Positions 53,326 to 62,193 of a stretch of 64,000 nt of DNA are shown here, piece after piece (the first letter of the stretch is position 1; the number at the start of each line of letters is the position of its first letter). The notes beneath the pieces were generated by a model that did no database searches, was not told the DNA's origin, and worked only from the letters and a program-made list of their open reading frames with translations. The position numbers were made by a program, and so were the translations under genes. Source of the DNA: Ruegeria sp. EL01 (GTDB lineage Bacteria > Pseudomonadota > Alphaproteobacteria > Rhodobacterales > Rhodobacteraceae); NCBI RefSeq assembly GCF_900313035.1, contig NZ_OMPS01000037.1, positions 62,001-126,000 of the forward strand, read 5' to 3'.

Positions 53326-55284
53326 ATGGTTGCCCCGGCAATTTCTTCCACTATGCTTTTAGGCGTATTTGATCAACCAACAGCATCTAAAAGTAGAAAA
53401 TTGGAATCCAATCAACGACCTTCGAGGCCGGTTCAGACAAAAGCCCCAAGCGGGCATATTCGCATTTTGGCGACGACCGACCTGCACATGAACCTGACTA
53501 GTTTCGACTATTACTCAGACAAGCCAGACCCATCACTGGGATTGACCCGAACCGCCAGTCTTATCCGCGCAGCCAAACGGCAGGCGCAGGACGGCCTTGT
53601 CCTGTTATTTGACAACGGAGATTCCCTTCAAGGCACGCCGCTCGGGGAATGGGCGGCGCTGGACGACGGCGCCCATCCAATGATGCAAGCCTTTGAGGCA
53701 TTGGGATACGACGCAATCGGGCTTGGTAATCACGATTTTGGCTTTGGCCTGTCCGCGCTGGACCGAATCCTCGCACAAACGCCCTGCCCGGTTCTGTGTA
53801 GTAACTTGCATCGGCAAGGCAATTCCGTGCAACGGTGGCAGGATCATGTGATACTTGACCGCGTCGTGCCACTGGACGGACAGAATACAGCCATTCGCAT
53901 CGGTGTGTTTTCCGTACTGCCGCCCCAGACCACGCGCTGGGAAGCGCATCATTTACAAGACGAGGTGACCTCGGAAGATATCCTGAGCGCGGCACAGAAA
54001 ACTGTTACCAAACTGCAAGCCCAAGGCTGCGATCTGATTGTTGCCCTTGCGCATTCGGGTCTTGGACAAACCTATGCAAGCGCCGGGTTGGAGAATGCCG
54101 TGATCCCGTTGGCGGCCATCGACGGGATTGATGCAATTGTTGCCGGGCACACCCATTTGACCCTCCCTGGGCCTGCGCATGAAGGTCTTCAGCACGTCGA
54201 TCACACGGCCGGGCTGGTCCATGGCAAGCCAGTGATCATGCCGGGCTCTGCCGGATCCCATCTGGGTGTTATTGACCTGAGATTAACCCGCAATTCGGAT
54301 AGTAAGTGGCACGTTGGAAATCACTGTGTTGAGTTGCGGGCGATCCACTCCCCCGGCTCTGGGGTTCTAACGCCAGAAGACCAAGACATAGTTCATCTGA
54401 TTGCACCCGGGCACACCCAAACGCGGGCAGCGGTGGCAAAACCCGTCGCTCAGGTTTCCCAGGATATGCATAGTTACTTCAGTTTTTGTGCACCTGACCG
54501 GGGACTTGCATTGGTGGCTGCCGCACAGGCCGCGGCCCTGCGCCCATTTCTGCGCGGCACCCCGTCGCAAAATCTTCCGATGCTTTCGGCAGCGTCCCCT
54601 CACAAGTGCGGCGGGCGCGCAGGTCCCCGATACTATACTGACGTGCCTGCCGGAGAGATTTGCCTGCGCCATATCGCGGATTTACATGTTTTTCCCAATG
54701 AGTTGCGGGCAATACAGGTCAACGGCGCGCAGGTTTTGGATTGGCTGGAAATGTCGGCGGGCGCCTTCAACCAAATTTCACCGGGTGCAGAAAACCACCT
54801 GATAAACCCTGGGTGGGCTGGGCACAATTTCGATGTGCTTTTTGGTTTGTCTTATCAAATCGATCCATCACAACCGCCTCGTTTCGACGCGCACGGGACA
54901 CTGATCAACCCCGGTCATAGCCGGATCAGGGATGTAACCTTTGAAGGAAAGCCTCTCCGACCGGATCAGAATTTCGTTGTTGCTCTCAACAACTACCGGG
55001 CCAACGGCGGCGGCAACTTTCCATTCGTTGCGGAGGCCTCGTCGATCAGTTTGCCGCCGTTGGATATCAAAGGTTCATTGCGGGGCTATTTGTCAAAACA
55101 CCTACCTGCGGATCCGCTGGAACAGGCGCCATACCCCTTTACTATTCTGCCTCAATCAGGGGCGCGCGCGATCCTGAAGACGGGGCCGGGGGCGCTCAGG
55201 CACCTGTGCGAGCTGGACATGTATTCGCCTCAAGTACTGGGCTCCGATGCGGACGGTTTCATGCCTATCCGCCTCACACTCTGA
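53326..55284 (+). CDS. CpdB-like 2',3'-cyclic-nucleotide phosphodiesterase / 3'-nucleotidase
   Basis: A 652-residue two-domain metallophosphoesterase. N-terminal domain: LATTDLHMNL (D-x-H), DNGDSLQGTPLG, GNHDFGFGL, and AGHTHLTLPG metal motifs; C-terminal 5'-nucleotidase domain with EICLRHIADLHVFPNELRAI and NNYRANGGGNFPF. The family acts in the periplasm on cyclic and 3' nucleotides, but the first 40 residues (MVAPAISSTMLLGVFDQP...) lack an evident signal peptide. The start is uncertain (ATG 53326 or 53353), with no clear ribosome binding site. Confidence 0.9.
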   Translation: MVAPAISSTMLLGVFDQPTASKSRKLESNQRPSRPVQTKAPSGHIRILATTDLHMNLTSFDYYSDKPDPSLGLTRTASLIRAAKRQAQDGLVLLFDNGDSLQGTPLGEWAALDDGAHPMMQAFEALGYDAIGLGNHDFGFGLSALDRILAQTPCPVLCSNLHRQGNSVQRWQDHVILDRVVPLDGQNTAIRIGVFSVLPPQTTRWEAHHLQDEVTSEDILSAAQKTVTKLQAQGCDLIVALAHSGLGQTYASAGLENAVIPLAAIDGIDAIVAGHTHLTLPGPAHEGLQHVDHTAGLVHGKPVIMPGSAGSHLGVIDLRLTRNSDSKWHVGNHCVELRAIHSPGSGVLTPEDQDIVHLIAPGHTQTRAAVAKPVAQVSQDMHSYFSFCAPDRGLALVAAAQAAALRPFLRGTPSQNLPMLSAASPHKCGGRAGPRYYTDVPAGEICLRHIADLHVFPNELRAIQVNGAQVLDWLEMSAGAFNQISPGAENHLINPGWAGHNFDVLFGLSYQIDPSQPPRFDAHGTLINPGHSRIRDVTFEGKPLRPDQNFVVALNNYRANGGGNFPFVAEASSISLPPLDIKGSLRGYLSKHLPADPLEQAPYPFTILPQSGARAILKTGPGALRHLCELDMYSPQVLGSDADGFMPIRLTL

Positions 55285-55323
55285 CGGGTTGTCTTTTAAT
55301 CAAGCCTTCCCTATATCGGGATC

Positions 55324-55419
55324 TGAGAGGTTGGCGCGGGCGAGCGCCTCGCCAACCTGGTCAGATCCGGAAGGAAGCAGCCACAACGAGCCCCGCTTGG
55401 GTCGATGTCCAACCTCTCA
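55324..55419 (+). ncRNA. ffs: Signal recognition particle RNA (4.5S, small bacterial type)
   Basis: The apical loop core TCCGGAAGGAAGCAGCC (about 55365-55382) is the near-invariant SRP RNA signature that binds Ffh. The ends TGAGAGGTTGG and CCAACCTCTCA pair over 11 bases, giving the expected hairpin of about 96 bases with internal loops (GGTCAG opposite the symmetric loop). It pairs with Ffh and FtsY for membrane protein targeting. Confidence 0.93.
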
Positions 55420-55462
55420 CTTGACGCTAGAAACCAATGACCTTGGCCGAAGGAGGGCTTTT

Positions 55463-55501
55463 ATGATTGTAGCAGACACCCTTCGGGCAGCCCGGTTCTA
55501 G
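55463..55501 (+). CDS. Possible 12-residue leader ORF
   Basis: ATG 55463 follows an ideal AAGGAGGG site after 5 bases, yet the frame has only 12 codons (MIVADTLRAARF) before TAG. It lies between the SRP RNA and rsgA. It may be a leader peptide that couples translation to rsgA, or a chance site within an RNA terminator region. Confidence 0.3.
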   Translation: MIVADTLRAARF

Positions 55502-55590
55502 TACCAGAATCTCAAACTGCCTGAACACATTGCCGATGGATGCGCGCACGCCATCTGTCCGGTTTGCTGTACCTGAACACAGGCAAAACA

Positions 55591-56619
55591 ATGCTCATAT
55601 CACTATCGGACCTGGGATGGTCCCATCACTTTGCCGCGCAACACGCGGCCAATCCTTCTAGCGAACCCTTTCGTATCACTGCCGTTCATCGTGATCGTCT
55701 GACCGGGCTGAGCACCGCCGGCGAAATGTCCCTGCGGACTCTCAACCGGCCGACAGGCGACTATGCGGTCGGAGACTGGGTGCTGGCCGACGAACGCTGT
55801 CGCATTCAGGCCCTGCTGGATCGGCGCAGTGTCCTCAAACGCCGCGCAGCCGGAACCGGTGCCGAGACGCAACTGATTGCAGCGAATGTCGACGTGTTGT
55901 TTATCGTCAGCTCGTGTAACGCGGATTTCAACCTGCCTCGGCTGGAACGTTATCTGGCACTTGCCAGTCAGGCAGGATGCTATCCAGTCATTGTGCTAAC
56001 CAAGGCTGATACATGCGATGATCCGAACACATACGTTGTTCAGGCACAGGCTTTGGCACCTTTTATGACGGCCGTTGCAATCAACGCACTGGATCAGGCA
56101 GAAATCCAGGAGGTCTTGTCCTGGTGTCCATCTGGTCAGACCGCAGCGCTTGTCGGGTCTTCCGGGGTCGGCAAGACGACGCTGGCCAACGGGATGACGG
56201 GTCAGGACGAGGCAACAGCAGGCATTCGCGAAGATGACGCACGTGGTCGACATACGACAACCTCTCGCGCACTGCATCGGATGCGTAACGGGGGCTGGTT
56301 GATCGACACGCCCGGAATGCGTGCCTTGCGATTGCTGGATGCGCAAGATGGAGTGGATGAGGTGTTCTCGGACGTTCTGGAGCTGGCGGCCGAATGCCGC
56401 TTTTCAGATTGTCAGCATGTTGCGGAGCCAGGTTGCGCAGTTCAGGGTGCCATTGAAGACGGCGCACTCGATGCAGCACGTTTGGAACGATGGCGTAAAT
56501 TACGGCGTGAGGATCAGCGAAACTCGGAAACCGTGGCCCAATCCCGTGCGCGCGACAAGGCGTTTGGTAAAATGGTACGTTCGGTGGTGAAGGGCAAAAA
56601 CTCCCTCAAGAGCCGATGA
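55591..56619 (+). CDS. rsgA: Ribosome small subunit biogenesis GTPase RsgA
   Basis: A 342-residue circularly permuted GTPase that checks late 30S maturation. Order of motifs is G4-G1-G3: LTKADT near 144, GSSGVGKTTL near 187, and DTPGMR near 236. An OB domain precedes (PTGDYAVGDWVLAD), and the C-terminal zinc site reads ECRFSDCQHVAEPGC. I start at ATG 55591 (MLISLSDLGWSHHF); the frame is open 17 codons further upstream. Confidence 0.94.
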   Translation: MLISLSDLGWSHHFAAQHAANPSSEPFRITAVHRDRLTGLSTAGEMSLRTLNRPTGDYAVGDWVLADERCRIQALLDRRSVLKRRAAGTGAETQLIAANVDVLFIVSSCNADFNLPRLERYLALASQAGCYPVIVLTKADTCDDPNTYVVQAQALAPFMTAVAINALDQAEIQEVLSWCPSGQTAALVGSSGVGKTTLANGMTGQDEATAGIREDDARGRHTTTSRALHRMRNGGWLIDTPGMRALRLLDAQDGVDEVFSDVLELAAECRFSDCQHVAEPGCAVQGAIEDGALDAARLERWRKLRREDQRNSETVAQSRARDKAFGKMVRSVVKGKNSLKSR

Positions 56620-56651
56620 AATCTGGGCGCCGGTTTTTCGGCGCCCATCCC

Positions 56652-57509
56652 TCAGGCGATCAACCGCGGCCAGACAGCCGCATTTCGGCGGGCAAACGCC
56701 CCGATATGACCAACTTCCGTTAGACCGAACTCAGATGCTGACAACAGATGCTGTTTGGCTTTAGGGCCGTAGAGATCCGCCAGCCGCCACACTGCATCCG
56801 GTGGAACCATTTTGTCATCTTCAAAGGCAAAAAGGTCTGCCGGGGTTCCTGATTCTGACCATTTGGCCGTGGGCAAATCGAGGCCGATATAAGGAACGTA
56901 ATTCAATGGCGCGGTACACCATTTTCGCCATTGCCAGTAAACCGATGCTGGCAGGTCGGTGCCGAACCCGATGGCCTTTCCGGGCAAATACCCCAAAACG
57001 CGCGCAAGCAAAGGCGCGTGCCCATGCCAGAACAACCACGCCAGCGCGCGATACGGCCAAGGGTGGTCTTTCAATGTGACCAGACCCGAACATACCCCAA
57101 TCATTCGGTCGATCTGATCGATGTCTGGTTGAACCGGGCCCAGCATCGCGCCCACTGAATGGCCAATGGTCCATTGCTTCGCTTCGGGAAAACGCCGGCG
57201 CATCTCGGCCCGGGCGGCGGGCATATCAATCAGCGCCCAGTCCGCCATAGTGACCGTGGACCTGCTGAGATGCCCCGATAGAGAATGCCCAAAATCCCGG
57301 TAGTCGTAAGTCAGGCAGGCCATGCCCTGCTCTTCGGCCAGCCAGCGCGCGAAGTGCCGATAGTAATCTCGTGGAACCCCGGTTGCGCCGTTTAAGACAA
57401 CAACGGTTTCAGGTTCGGCAACTGGCTGGTAGAGCCGTGCCGAAAGCATCGCCGAACCGGATGGGAACCGAAAGTCTTCGCTCAATACTGTCCGCTGTGG
57501 GTCCAACAT
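56652..57509 (-). CDS. Alpha/beta hydrolase
   Basis: A 285-residue serine hydrolase starting at ATG 57509 (MLDPQRTVLSEDFRFPSG), with GGAG five bases before. The strand-loop VVVLNGATGVPRDYYRHFAR gives the oxyanion region; the nucleophile elbow is GHSVGAM near residue 120; Asp in EDDKMVPPDAVWR and His in EVGHIGAF complete the triad. Lipid or ester substrates are likely. A 6-bp inverted repeat upstream may be an operator. Confidence 0.85.
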   Translation of the reverse strand: MLDPQRTVLSEDFRFPSGSAMLSARLYQPVAEPETVVVLNGATGVPRDYYRHFARWLAEEQGMACLTYDYRDFGHSLSGHLSRSTVTMADWALIDMPAARAEMRRRFPEAKQWTIGHSVGAMLGPVQPDIDQIDRMIGVCSGLVTLKDHPWPYRALAWLFWHGHAPLLARVLGYLPGKAIGFGTDLPASVYWQWRKWCTAPLNYVPYIGLDLPTAKWSESGTPADLFAFEDDKMVPPDAVWRLADLYGPKAKQHLLSASEFGLTEVGHIGAFARRNAAVWPRLIA

Positions 57510-57532
57510 AGAAACTCCAGAAAACTGAACCA

Positions 57533-57549
57533 ATCAGTTCACTGATCCC
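57533..57549. promoter_or_regulatory. Inverted repeat before the hydrolase gene
   Basis: AACTGA-ACCAA-TCAGTT, 24 bases upstream of the hydrolase ATG, resembles TetR-type operators, but no TetR gene is near. Confidence 0.4.
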
Positions 57550-57645
57550 AAATGGCATCTATTTCTGTGCCCGAGTCAACACTGATGCAAATTGACCAAG
57601 CGTCCGCTTGGGTAGGAGGTCGGGATATATAGCATAAAGACCGGC

Positions 57646-57675
57646 TTGACTCAGGGCATGATCAGACGCTAGCGA
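57646..57675 (+). promoter_or_regulatory. Predicted promoter of the riboswitch transcript
   Basis: TTGACT (57646-57651) and TAGCGA (57670-57675) are 18 bases apart and would place transcription start right at the riboswitch's 5' end. The -10 is weak. Confidence 0.4.
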
Positions 57676-57679
57676 TTGT

Positions 57680-57897
57680 GTGATGGTTCCTGCCCCCTAC
57701 TAGGGGTCGGGATGAAAAGGGAACACGGTGCGGTTCTGATCGGAAATTCCGAGACGAGCCAAATCCGCGACTGCCCCCGCAACTGTAAGCGGAAAGCAAT
57801 GCCGAAATACCACTGGCCAGAGGGCCGGGAAGGTCGGCAAAGCGATGATCCGCAAGTCAGGAGACCTGCCATCGGAAACGTAACCAAAACTCGGGCG
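57680..57897 (+). promoter_or_regulatory. Cobalamin riboswitch
   Basis: The aptamer shows family hallmarks in order: GGGAACACGGTG, the core GACTGCCCCCGCAACTGTA with AGCGG after it (B12-box-like), CCACTGGCCAGAGGGCCGGG, and AGTCAGGAGACCTGCC; the outer stem TGGTT/AACCA (57684-57688, 57892-57896) closes it. Downstream CTCCGC near 57926 can pair with GCGGAG of the ribosome binding site before 57976, suggesting that B12 blocks translation of the DUF1636 gene. Confidence 0.93.
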
Positions 57898-57975
57898 GGG
57901 TGTCCGGGCAGGTCCTGACCGCACTCCGCCGTCCTGCCTGATCCAAGCCCCTGTCCGCCGCGCGGAGGGCGCAAG

Positions 57976-58383
57976 ATGATCTGGAAGACAAGAACCCACG
58001 AATACACGGCAACCATTTGCCAACGCACAGGCAAGACATGCCCTGCACTGGCCCGGATGGCACGCGCTATGGCTCAAGCTATGGCGGAGGCTCGTCCTGT
58101 CACCACTTCGGGTTTCGAAATCGAGGGCAGCAGCGAGTTGACTCATTGCCCAGAGGGGTGCATCGCACGGTTTCGCGCCCAGCCAGATCAGATGCGTGTG
58201 TTTTGCGGCACCGATGCCGAGACAAACACCAAGCAGCTGGACGGCTATGCCGACATGATCTTTGGCACCGATACCCAGGCCATGCCATCCGGGGTAATCG
58301 CAACGCCGCCTTGCGCGATGCTTGAGGTTTTGGCTCTGACACCGGGCACACCCGCGCAGATGGCCGAGCATATCTCAGCCTGA
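57976..58383 (+). CDS. DUF1636 putative metal-binding protein under B12 control
   Basis: A 135-residue protein resembling DUF1636 proteins: a Cys-containing start (TATICQRTGKTCPALARMAR), then the family's HCPEGCIARFRAQPDQMRVFCG with further Cys, and a late CAMLEV. It is a ferredoxin-thioredoxin-like, Cys-rich fold; a role in cobalt or cobalamin handling is inferred from the riboswitch. GGAGGG lies six bases before the ATG. Its end overlaps the convergent phosphatase gene by 9 bases. Confidence 0.8.
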   Translation: MIWKTRTHEYTATICQRTGKTCPALARMARAMAQAMAEARPVTTSGFEIEGSSELTHCPEGCIARFRAQPDQMRVFCGTDAETNTKQLDGYADMIFGTDTQAMPSGVIATPPCAMLEVLALTPGTPAQMAEHISA

Positions 58384-58887
58384 TCTGACACTCGCCTCTT
58401 CCCGGGTTGCATCGACGGCCCAGGCCATTTGTGCGTCTGTTTCGACAGCACAGGGGCGCAAGGCGCGCAATCGCGCCAGCGCCTTGTCAGGCTGTTCGCC
58501 ACATTCAACCATCAGCCGCAGAACAAGCATCCCGGACCGGCCACAGCCACCCTTGCAGTGCAGCATGACACGACCGCCGCCAGACAAGGCGTGGCGCACG
58601 GTTGAACTAACGGATGGCCATTCGTCCAGAACGGTACGGGGCGGTGCATTGAAATCTTCGATCGGCAGGTGAACCCATCGGCTTGCCCGGCTTTGAATGT
58701 CGCTGCCAAAGTCCTGCGCGCCAGCCTGAAACATCTCGACTTCGGTTGCCGTAGAAATCACAAGACCCGGCTTCCAACTTGAAATCGTGTCCAGATCACC
58801 GGTGTAGTCCCCGCTGCGACCGGGCATTGATGTGAGGGCAAGTGTACCTCCTCCAACTTGCAAGGCGTAGATCACCAGCTGAGACAT
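58375..58887 (-). CDS. Dual-specificity/tyrosine phosphatase-like protein
   Basis: A 170-residue cysteine phosphatase: the P-loop HCKGGCGRSG (HCx5RS) near residue 110 holds the catalytic Cys and Arg; the general acid Asp is likely in PIEDFNAPP near 77. Substrate unknown; such proteins often act on phosphotyrosine or phosphoinositides. Monocistronic between the B12-controlled gene and dnaX. Confidence 0.85.
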   Translation of the reverse strand: MSQLVIYALQVGGGTLALTSMPGRSGDYTGDLDTISSWKPGLVISTATEVEMFQAGAQDFGSDIQSRASRWVHLPIEDFNAPPRTVLDEWPSVSSTVRHALSGGGRVMLHCKGGCGRSGMLVLRLMVECGEQPDKALARLRALRPCAVETDAQMAWAVDATREEASVRSG

Positions 58888-59059
58888 ATAACGCTTCCCC
58901 CCTTAATTACCGTCGCGAAAAAATAGGTCGTGAAATGTACCCCTCTAGCAATACGCGCATCCGGTTCGATTCCAAAATGAAAATCCTCGAACGCTGCTGT
59001 GGACGCGGGCGACAGCGGCCTCTACGCTGTGCCGAAGTCCCGAATCCACCAGAGCAAAC

Positions 59060-60823
59060 ATGACTGACACACCCAGCCCCGCCTATCAGGTTCTCGCCCG
59101 GAAATATCGCCCGGAAACCTTTGCTGATCTGGTAGGTCAGGACGCAATGGTGCGCACGCTGAAAAACGCGTTCGAGGCGGATCGCATCGCGCAAGCCTTT
59201 ATCATGACCGGCATTCGTGGCACCGGTAAAACCACCACCGCGCGGATCATCGCCAAGGGCATGAACTGCATCGGTCCGGATGGCGAAGGCAAACCAACAA
59301 CCGAACCCTGCGGCCAGTGCGAGCATTGCATGGCGATCATGGAAGGCCGCCATGTCGACGTCATGGAGATGGACGCCGCAAGCCGCACGGGTGTGAACGA
59401 TATTCGCGAGATCATCGACAGCGTCCGCTATCGCGCCGCCAGCGCGCGTTACAAGATTTACATCATCGACGAAGTTCACATGTTGTCGACCAGCGCATTC
59501 AACGCGCTGCTCAAGACATTGGAAGAACCGCCCGAGCATGTGAAATTTATCTTTGCCACCACGGAAATTCGCAAGGTTCCGGTGACGGTTCTGTCACGGT
59601 GTCAGCGCTTTGATCTGCGCCGGATCGAACCCGAAGACATGATCGGCCTGCTGCACAAGATAGCCAAGGCCGAGAATGCCGAGATTGCAGATGACGCGCT
59701 GGCGTTGATCACCCGGGCCGCAGAAGGTTCGGCACGTGATGCGACCTCTTTGTTGGACCAGGCAATCTCGCACGGCGCGGGCGAGACCAGCGCAGATCAG
59801 GTACGCGCCATGCTGGGTCTTGCAGATCGTGGCCGGGTGTTGGATCTCATGGACATGATCCTCCGCGGCGATGCCGCCGGGGCGTTGACAGAACTGAGTG
59901 GCCAATATGCCGAAGGCGCTGACCCCTTGGCGGTGTTGCGAGATCTGGCTGAGATCACCCATTGGGTCTCGGTCGTGAAAATCACACCGGATGCGGCCGA
60001 GGATCCGACAGTTTCACCGGACGAGCGCACCCGTGGTCAGCAAATGGCCGGGGCGTTGCAAATGCGAGTGCTGACACGGATGTGGCAGATGCTGCTAAAA
60101 GCGCTGGAAGAAGTCGCAGCAGCTCCAAACGCCATGATGGCTGCGGAAATGGCTGTCATTCGCCTGACCCATGTGGCCGATCTGCCCAGTCCCGAAGAGC
60201 TGATCAAGCGAATTCAGGACACGCCGCCCCCTACCGTTGGTGGCCCAGGCGGAGGTGTCCCGGTATCTGGTGGTGGCGCTGCTCCTGTCCGGGCGAGCGC
60301 TACGACTTCGACATCTGCCATACCCGCCTCTCACGGGTCGGGCGGGGCGCCTGTGGCTGCTTTGGCGCAGGATGTTCAGGCAGCCCTCGCCCGCTATCCG
60401 ACATTCGAGCACGTGGTCGAACTGATCCGTTCCAACCGGGACGTAAAGCTACTGGTTGAGATTGAAAACGGGGTGCGCCTTGTCTCGTACCAACCCGGCC
60501 GCATCGAGTTTACGCCGGCGGCGTCCGCCCCGACAGACTTGGCCCCACGGTTGGGGTCCGCGCTGCAACGTTGGACAGGCAATCGGTGGGCCGTTTCGAT
60601 TGTGTCACATGGTGATGCCCCCACCATTGGTGAAGTGCGCGATGCCGCTGAGTTGGCGCTGAAAGCGGAAGCATCAGAGCATCCCTTGGTTCAGGCAGTT
60701 TTGACCCAATTCCCCCAGGCCCGGATCACCAAGATTGAAACGCCGGAACAGCGGGCGGCAAAGGTCGAGACAGAAGCCCTGCCCGAAGTTGAGGACGAAT
60801 GGGATCCGTTCGAGGAAGACTGA
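59060..60823 (+). CDS. dnaX: DNA polymerase III subunit gamma/tau
   Basis: A 587-residue clamp-loader ATPase. AAA+ domain: YRPETFADLVGQ, Walker A GIRGTGKTTTAR near 48, zinc site CEHC/CGQC (NCIG..PCGQCEHC), Walker B YIIDEVHMLS, and SRC sensor (SRCQRFDLRR). The linker at about 390-440 is rich in Gly/Ala/Ser (PTVGGPGGGVPVSGGGAAPV), and the C-terminal tau part ends WDPFEED. No clear programmed frameshift site was seen. First of dnaX-ybaB-recR. Confidence 0.97.
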   Translation: MTDTPSPAYQVLARKYRPETFADLVGQDAMVRTLKNAFEADRIAQAFIMTGIRGTGKTTTARIIAKGMNCIGPDGEGKPTTEPCGQCEHCMAIMEGRHVDVMEMDAASRTGVNDIREIIDSVRYRAASARYKIYIIDEVHMLSTSAFNALLKTLEEPPEHVKFIFATTEIRKVPVTVLSRCQRFDLRRIEPEDMIGLLHKIAKAENAEIADDALALITRAAEGSARDATSLLDQAISHGAGETSADQVRAMLGLADRGRVLDLMDMILRGDAAGALTELSGQYAEGADPLAVLRDLAEITHWVSVVKITPDAAEDPTVSPDERTRGQQMAGALQMRVLTRMWQMLLKALEEVAAAPNAMMAAEMAVIRLTHVADLPSPEELIKRIQDTPPPTVGGPGGGVPVSGGGAAPVRASATTSTSAIPASHGSGGAPVAALAQDVQAALARYPTFEHVVELIRSNRDVKLLVEIENGVRLVSYQPGRIEFTPAASAPTDLAPRLGSALQRWTGNRWAVSIVSHGDAPTIGEVRDAAELALKAEASEHPLVQAVLTQFPQARITKIETPEQRAAKVETEALPEVEDEWDPFEED

Positions 60824-60905
60824 CGCCTTGGCTTTCCCCATCTGATTGAAGCACTCCCGCGCCCGCCACGGGCCATCGGCTGACGCCGATACCCCTGAGC
60901 GGCCT

Positions 60906-61002
60906 TGGGCCCGGCAGCGCGCGGGCATTGCCCGCGCGCTGCCGGGCCCAACGGGAGGAAAGGTCTTTCCAAAGACCTTGACGACGGGCGGGAGGCCCGT
61001 CG
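60906..61002. repeat. Triple hairpin element between dnaX and ybaB
   Basis: Three consecutive perfect hairpins: a 21-bp GC-rich inverted repeat with only a 3-base loop (60906-60926 / 60930-60950), AAGGTCTTT-CC-AAAGACCTT (60960-60979), and CGACGGGC/GCCCGTCG with a 5-base loop (60982-61002). The dense design suggests a palindromic intergenic repeat or RNA element rather than a plain terminator; no T-tract follows. Confidence 0.85.
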
Positions 61003-61065
61003 CCCCTTGTGCCGCGCGGATGCCATCCGTATTTAGACCTCAAACCGATTTGTAGGAGAAAAACG

Positions 61066-61410
61066 ATGCTCAAAGGACTCGGCGGTCTGGGCGATATGGC
61101 CAAGATGATGAAATCCGCGCAGGACTTGCAGACCAAGATGACGGATATGCAGGAAGAACTGAACACCATCATGGTTGTCGGCGAATCTGGGGCTGGGTTG
61201 GTCAAGGCCACCGCGACTGCCAAAGGCGAGTTGAAAGGGCTGGATATCGACCCGTCGATCTTCAACGGCGACGACAAAGAAGTGGTCGAGGACCTGATCC
61301 TGGCCGCGATCAAGGACGCACAGTCCAAGGCCGCCGAACGCTCACAGGATGAGATGGGCAGGCTTACCGAAAGCATGGGCTTGCCGAAAGACATCAAGCT
61401 GCCGTTCTGA
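61066..61410 (+). CDS. ybaB: YbaB/EbfC nucleoid-associated protein
   Basis: A 114-residue DNA-binding protein, start ATG 61066 ([20 protein letters not shown]) after AGGAGAAAAACG. It has the conserved [20 protein letters not shown] strand and [20 protein letters not shown]. Co-located with recR in nearly all bacteria. Confidence 0.96.
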   Translation: MLKGLGGLGDMAKMMKSAQDLQTKMTDMQEELNTIMVVGESGAGLVKATATAKGELKGLDIDPSIFNGDDKEVVEDLILAAIKDAQSKAAERSQDEMGRLTESMGLPKDIKLPF

Positions 61411-61432
61411 TACACCCGCCTGACGGGCTATC

Positions 61433-61453
61433 GGCCGGGCTCAACGCCCGGCC
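61433..61453 (+). promoter_or_regulatory. Hairpin between ybaB and recR
   Basis: An 8-bp stem GGCCGGGC/GCCCGGCC with a 5-base loop sits 19 bases before the recR GTG. No T-tract; it may reduce recR translation or stabilise ybaB mRNA. Confidence 0.5.
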
Positions 61454-61472
61454 CATTTACAGGAGCGCGCCG

Positions 61473-62066
61473 GTGAGTTCGAACAGCGACATCGACAATC
61501 TGATTGACCTGATGGCCAAGCTGCCCGGTCTCGGGCCCCGCTCGGCCCGCCGTGCAGTGCTGCATCTGATCCGCAAACGTGCCCTGCTTTTGACGCCATT
61601 GTCGGACGCCATGCAGCAAGTGGCGGCCACTGCCCGTGAATGCCTGAATTGCGGGAATGTTGGCACCACCGATATTTGTGACATCTGCGACAGCGAGGTC
61701 CGCGCGACCGGAGAGCTCTGTGTGGTTGAGGATGTCGCCGACCTTTGGGCCATGGAGCGCGCCGCAGTCTTCAAAGGCCGCTATCACGTTCTGGGTGGGA
61801 CGTTGTCGGCACTGGATGGGGTGGGCCCAGACGCGTTACGCATTCCCCGCCTTAAAGATCGGGTGACAGCCGAAGAGATCACCGAAGTTATTCTGGCATT
61901 GAACGCCACCGTAGATGGCCAGACCACCGCCCATTACATTGCAGATCAGTTGGAGGGTCAGGTGCGCCTGACGTCACTGGCGCAAGGCGTGCCAATCGGC
62001 GGCGAACTGGATTATCTGGATGACGGTACAATTTCGGCCGCGCTCAGGGCGCGAAAAGAACTGTAG
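61473..62066 (+). CDS. recR: Recombination mediator RecR
   Basis: A 197-residue protein of the RecFOR pathway loading RecA at gaps. It starts with GTG 61473, preceded by AGGAG. Helix-hairpin-helix [20 protein letters not shown], the zinc finger [18 protein letters not shown], and the Toprim region [20 protein letters not shown] and [15 protein letters not shown] are all visible. Confidence 0.97.
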   Translation: MSSNSDIDNLIDLMAKLPGLGPRSARRAVLHLIRKRALLLTPLSDAMQQVAATARECLNCGNVGTTDICDICDSEVRATGELCVVEDVADLWAMERAAVFKGRYHVLGGTLSALDGVGPDALRIPRLKDRVTAEEITEVILALNATVDGQTTAHYIADQLEGQVRLTSLAQGVPIGGELDYLDDGTISAALRARKEL

Positions 62067-62193
62067 AGTTCGAGGCTTGCCAATCGGGCATCCGCCAAAG
62101 AAGTTATCGCTCGGGCGCGAGCACGAAGATGTCCAAACCCTATTGAAACGAGACAACGCGAAGGCGCGCGCCGCCTGGTCTATTGGAGAAAAG

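Noticed and set aside
59060-60823. Programmed frameshift for a gamma form of DnaX
   Set aside because: No A-rich slippery heptamer was found at the expected region.
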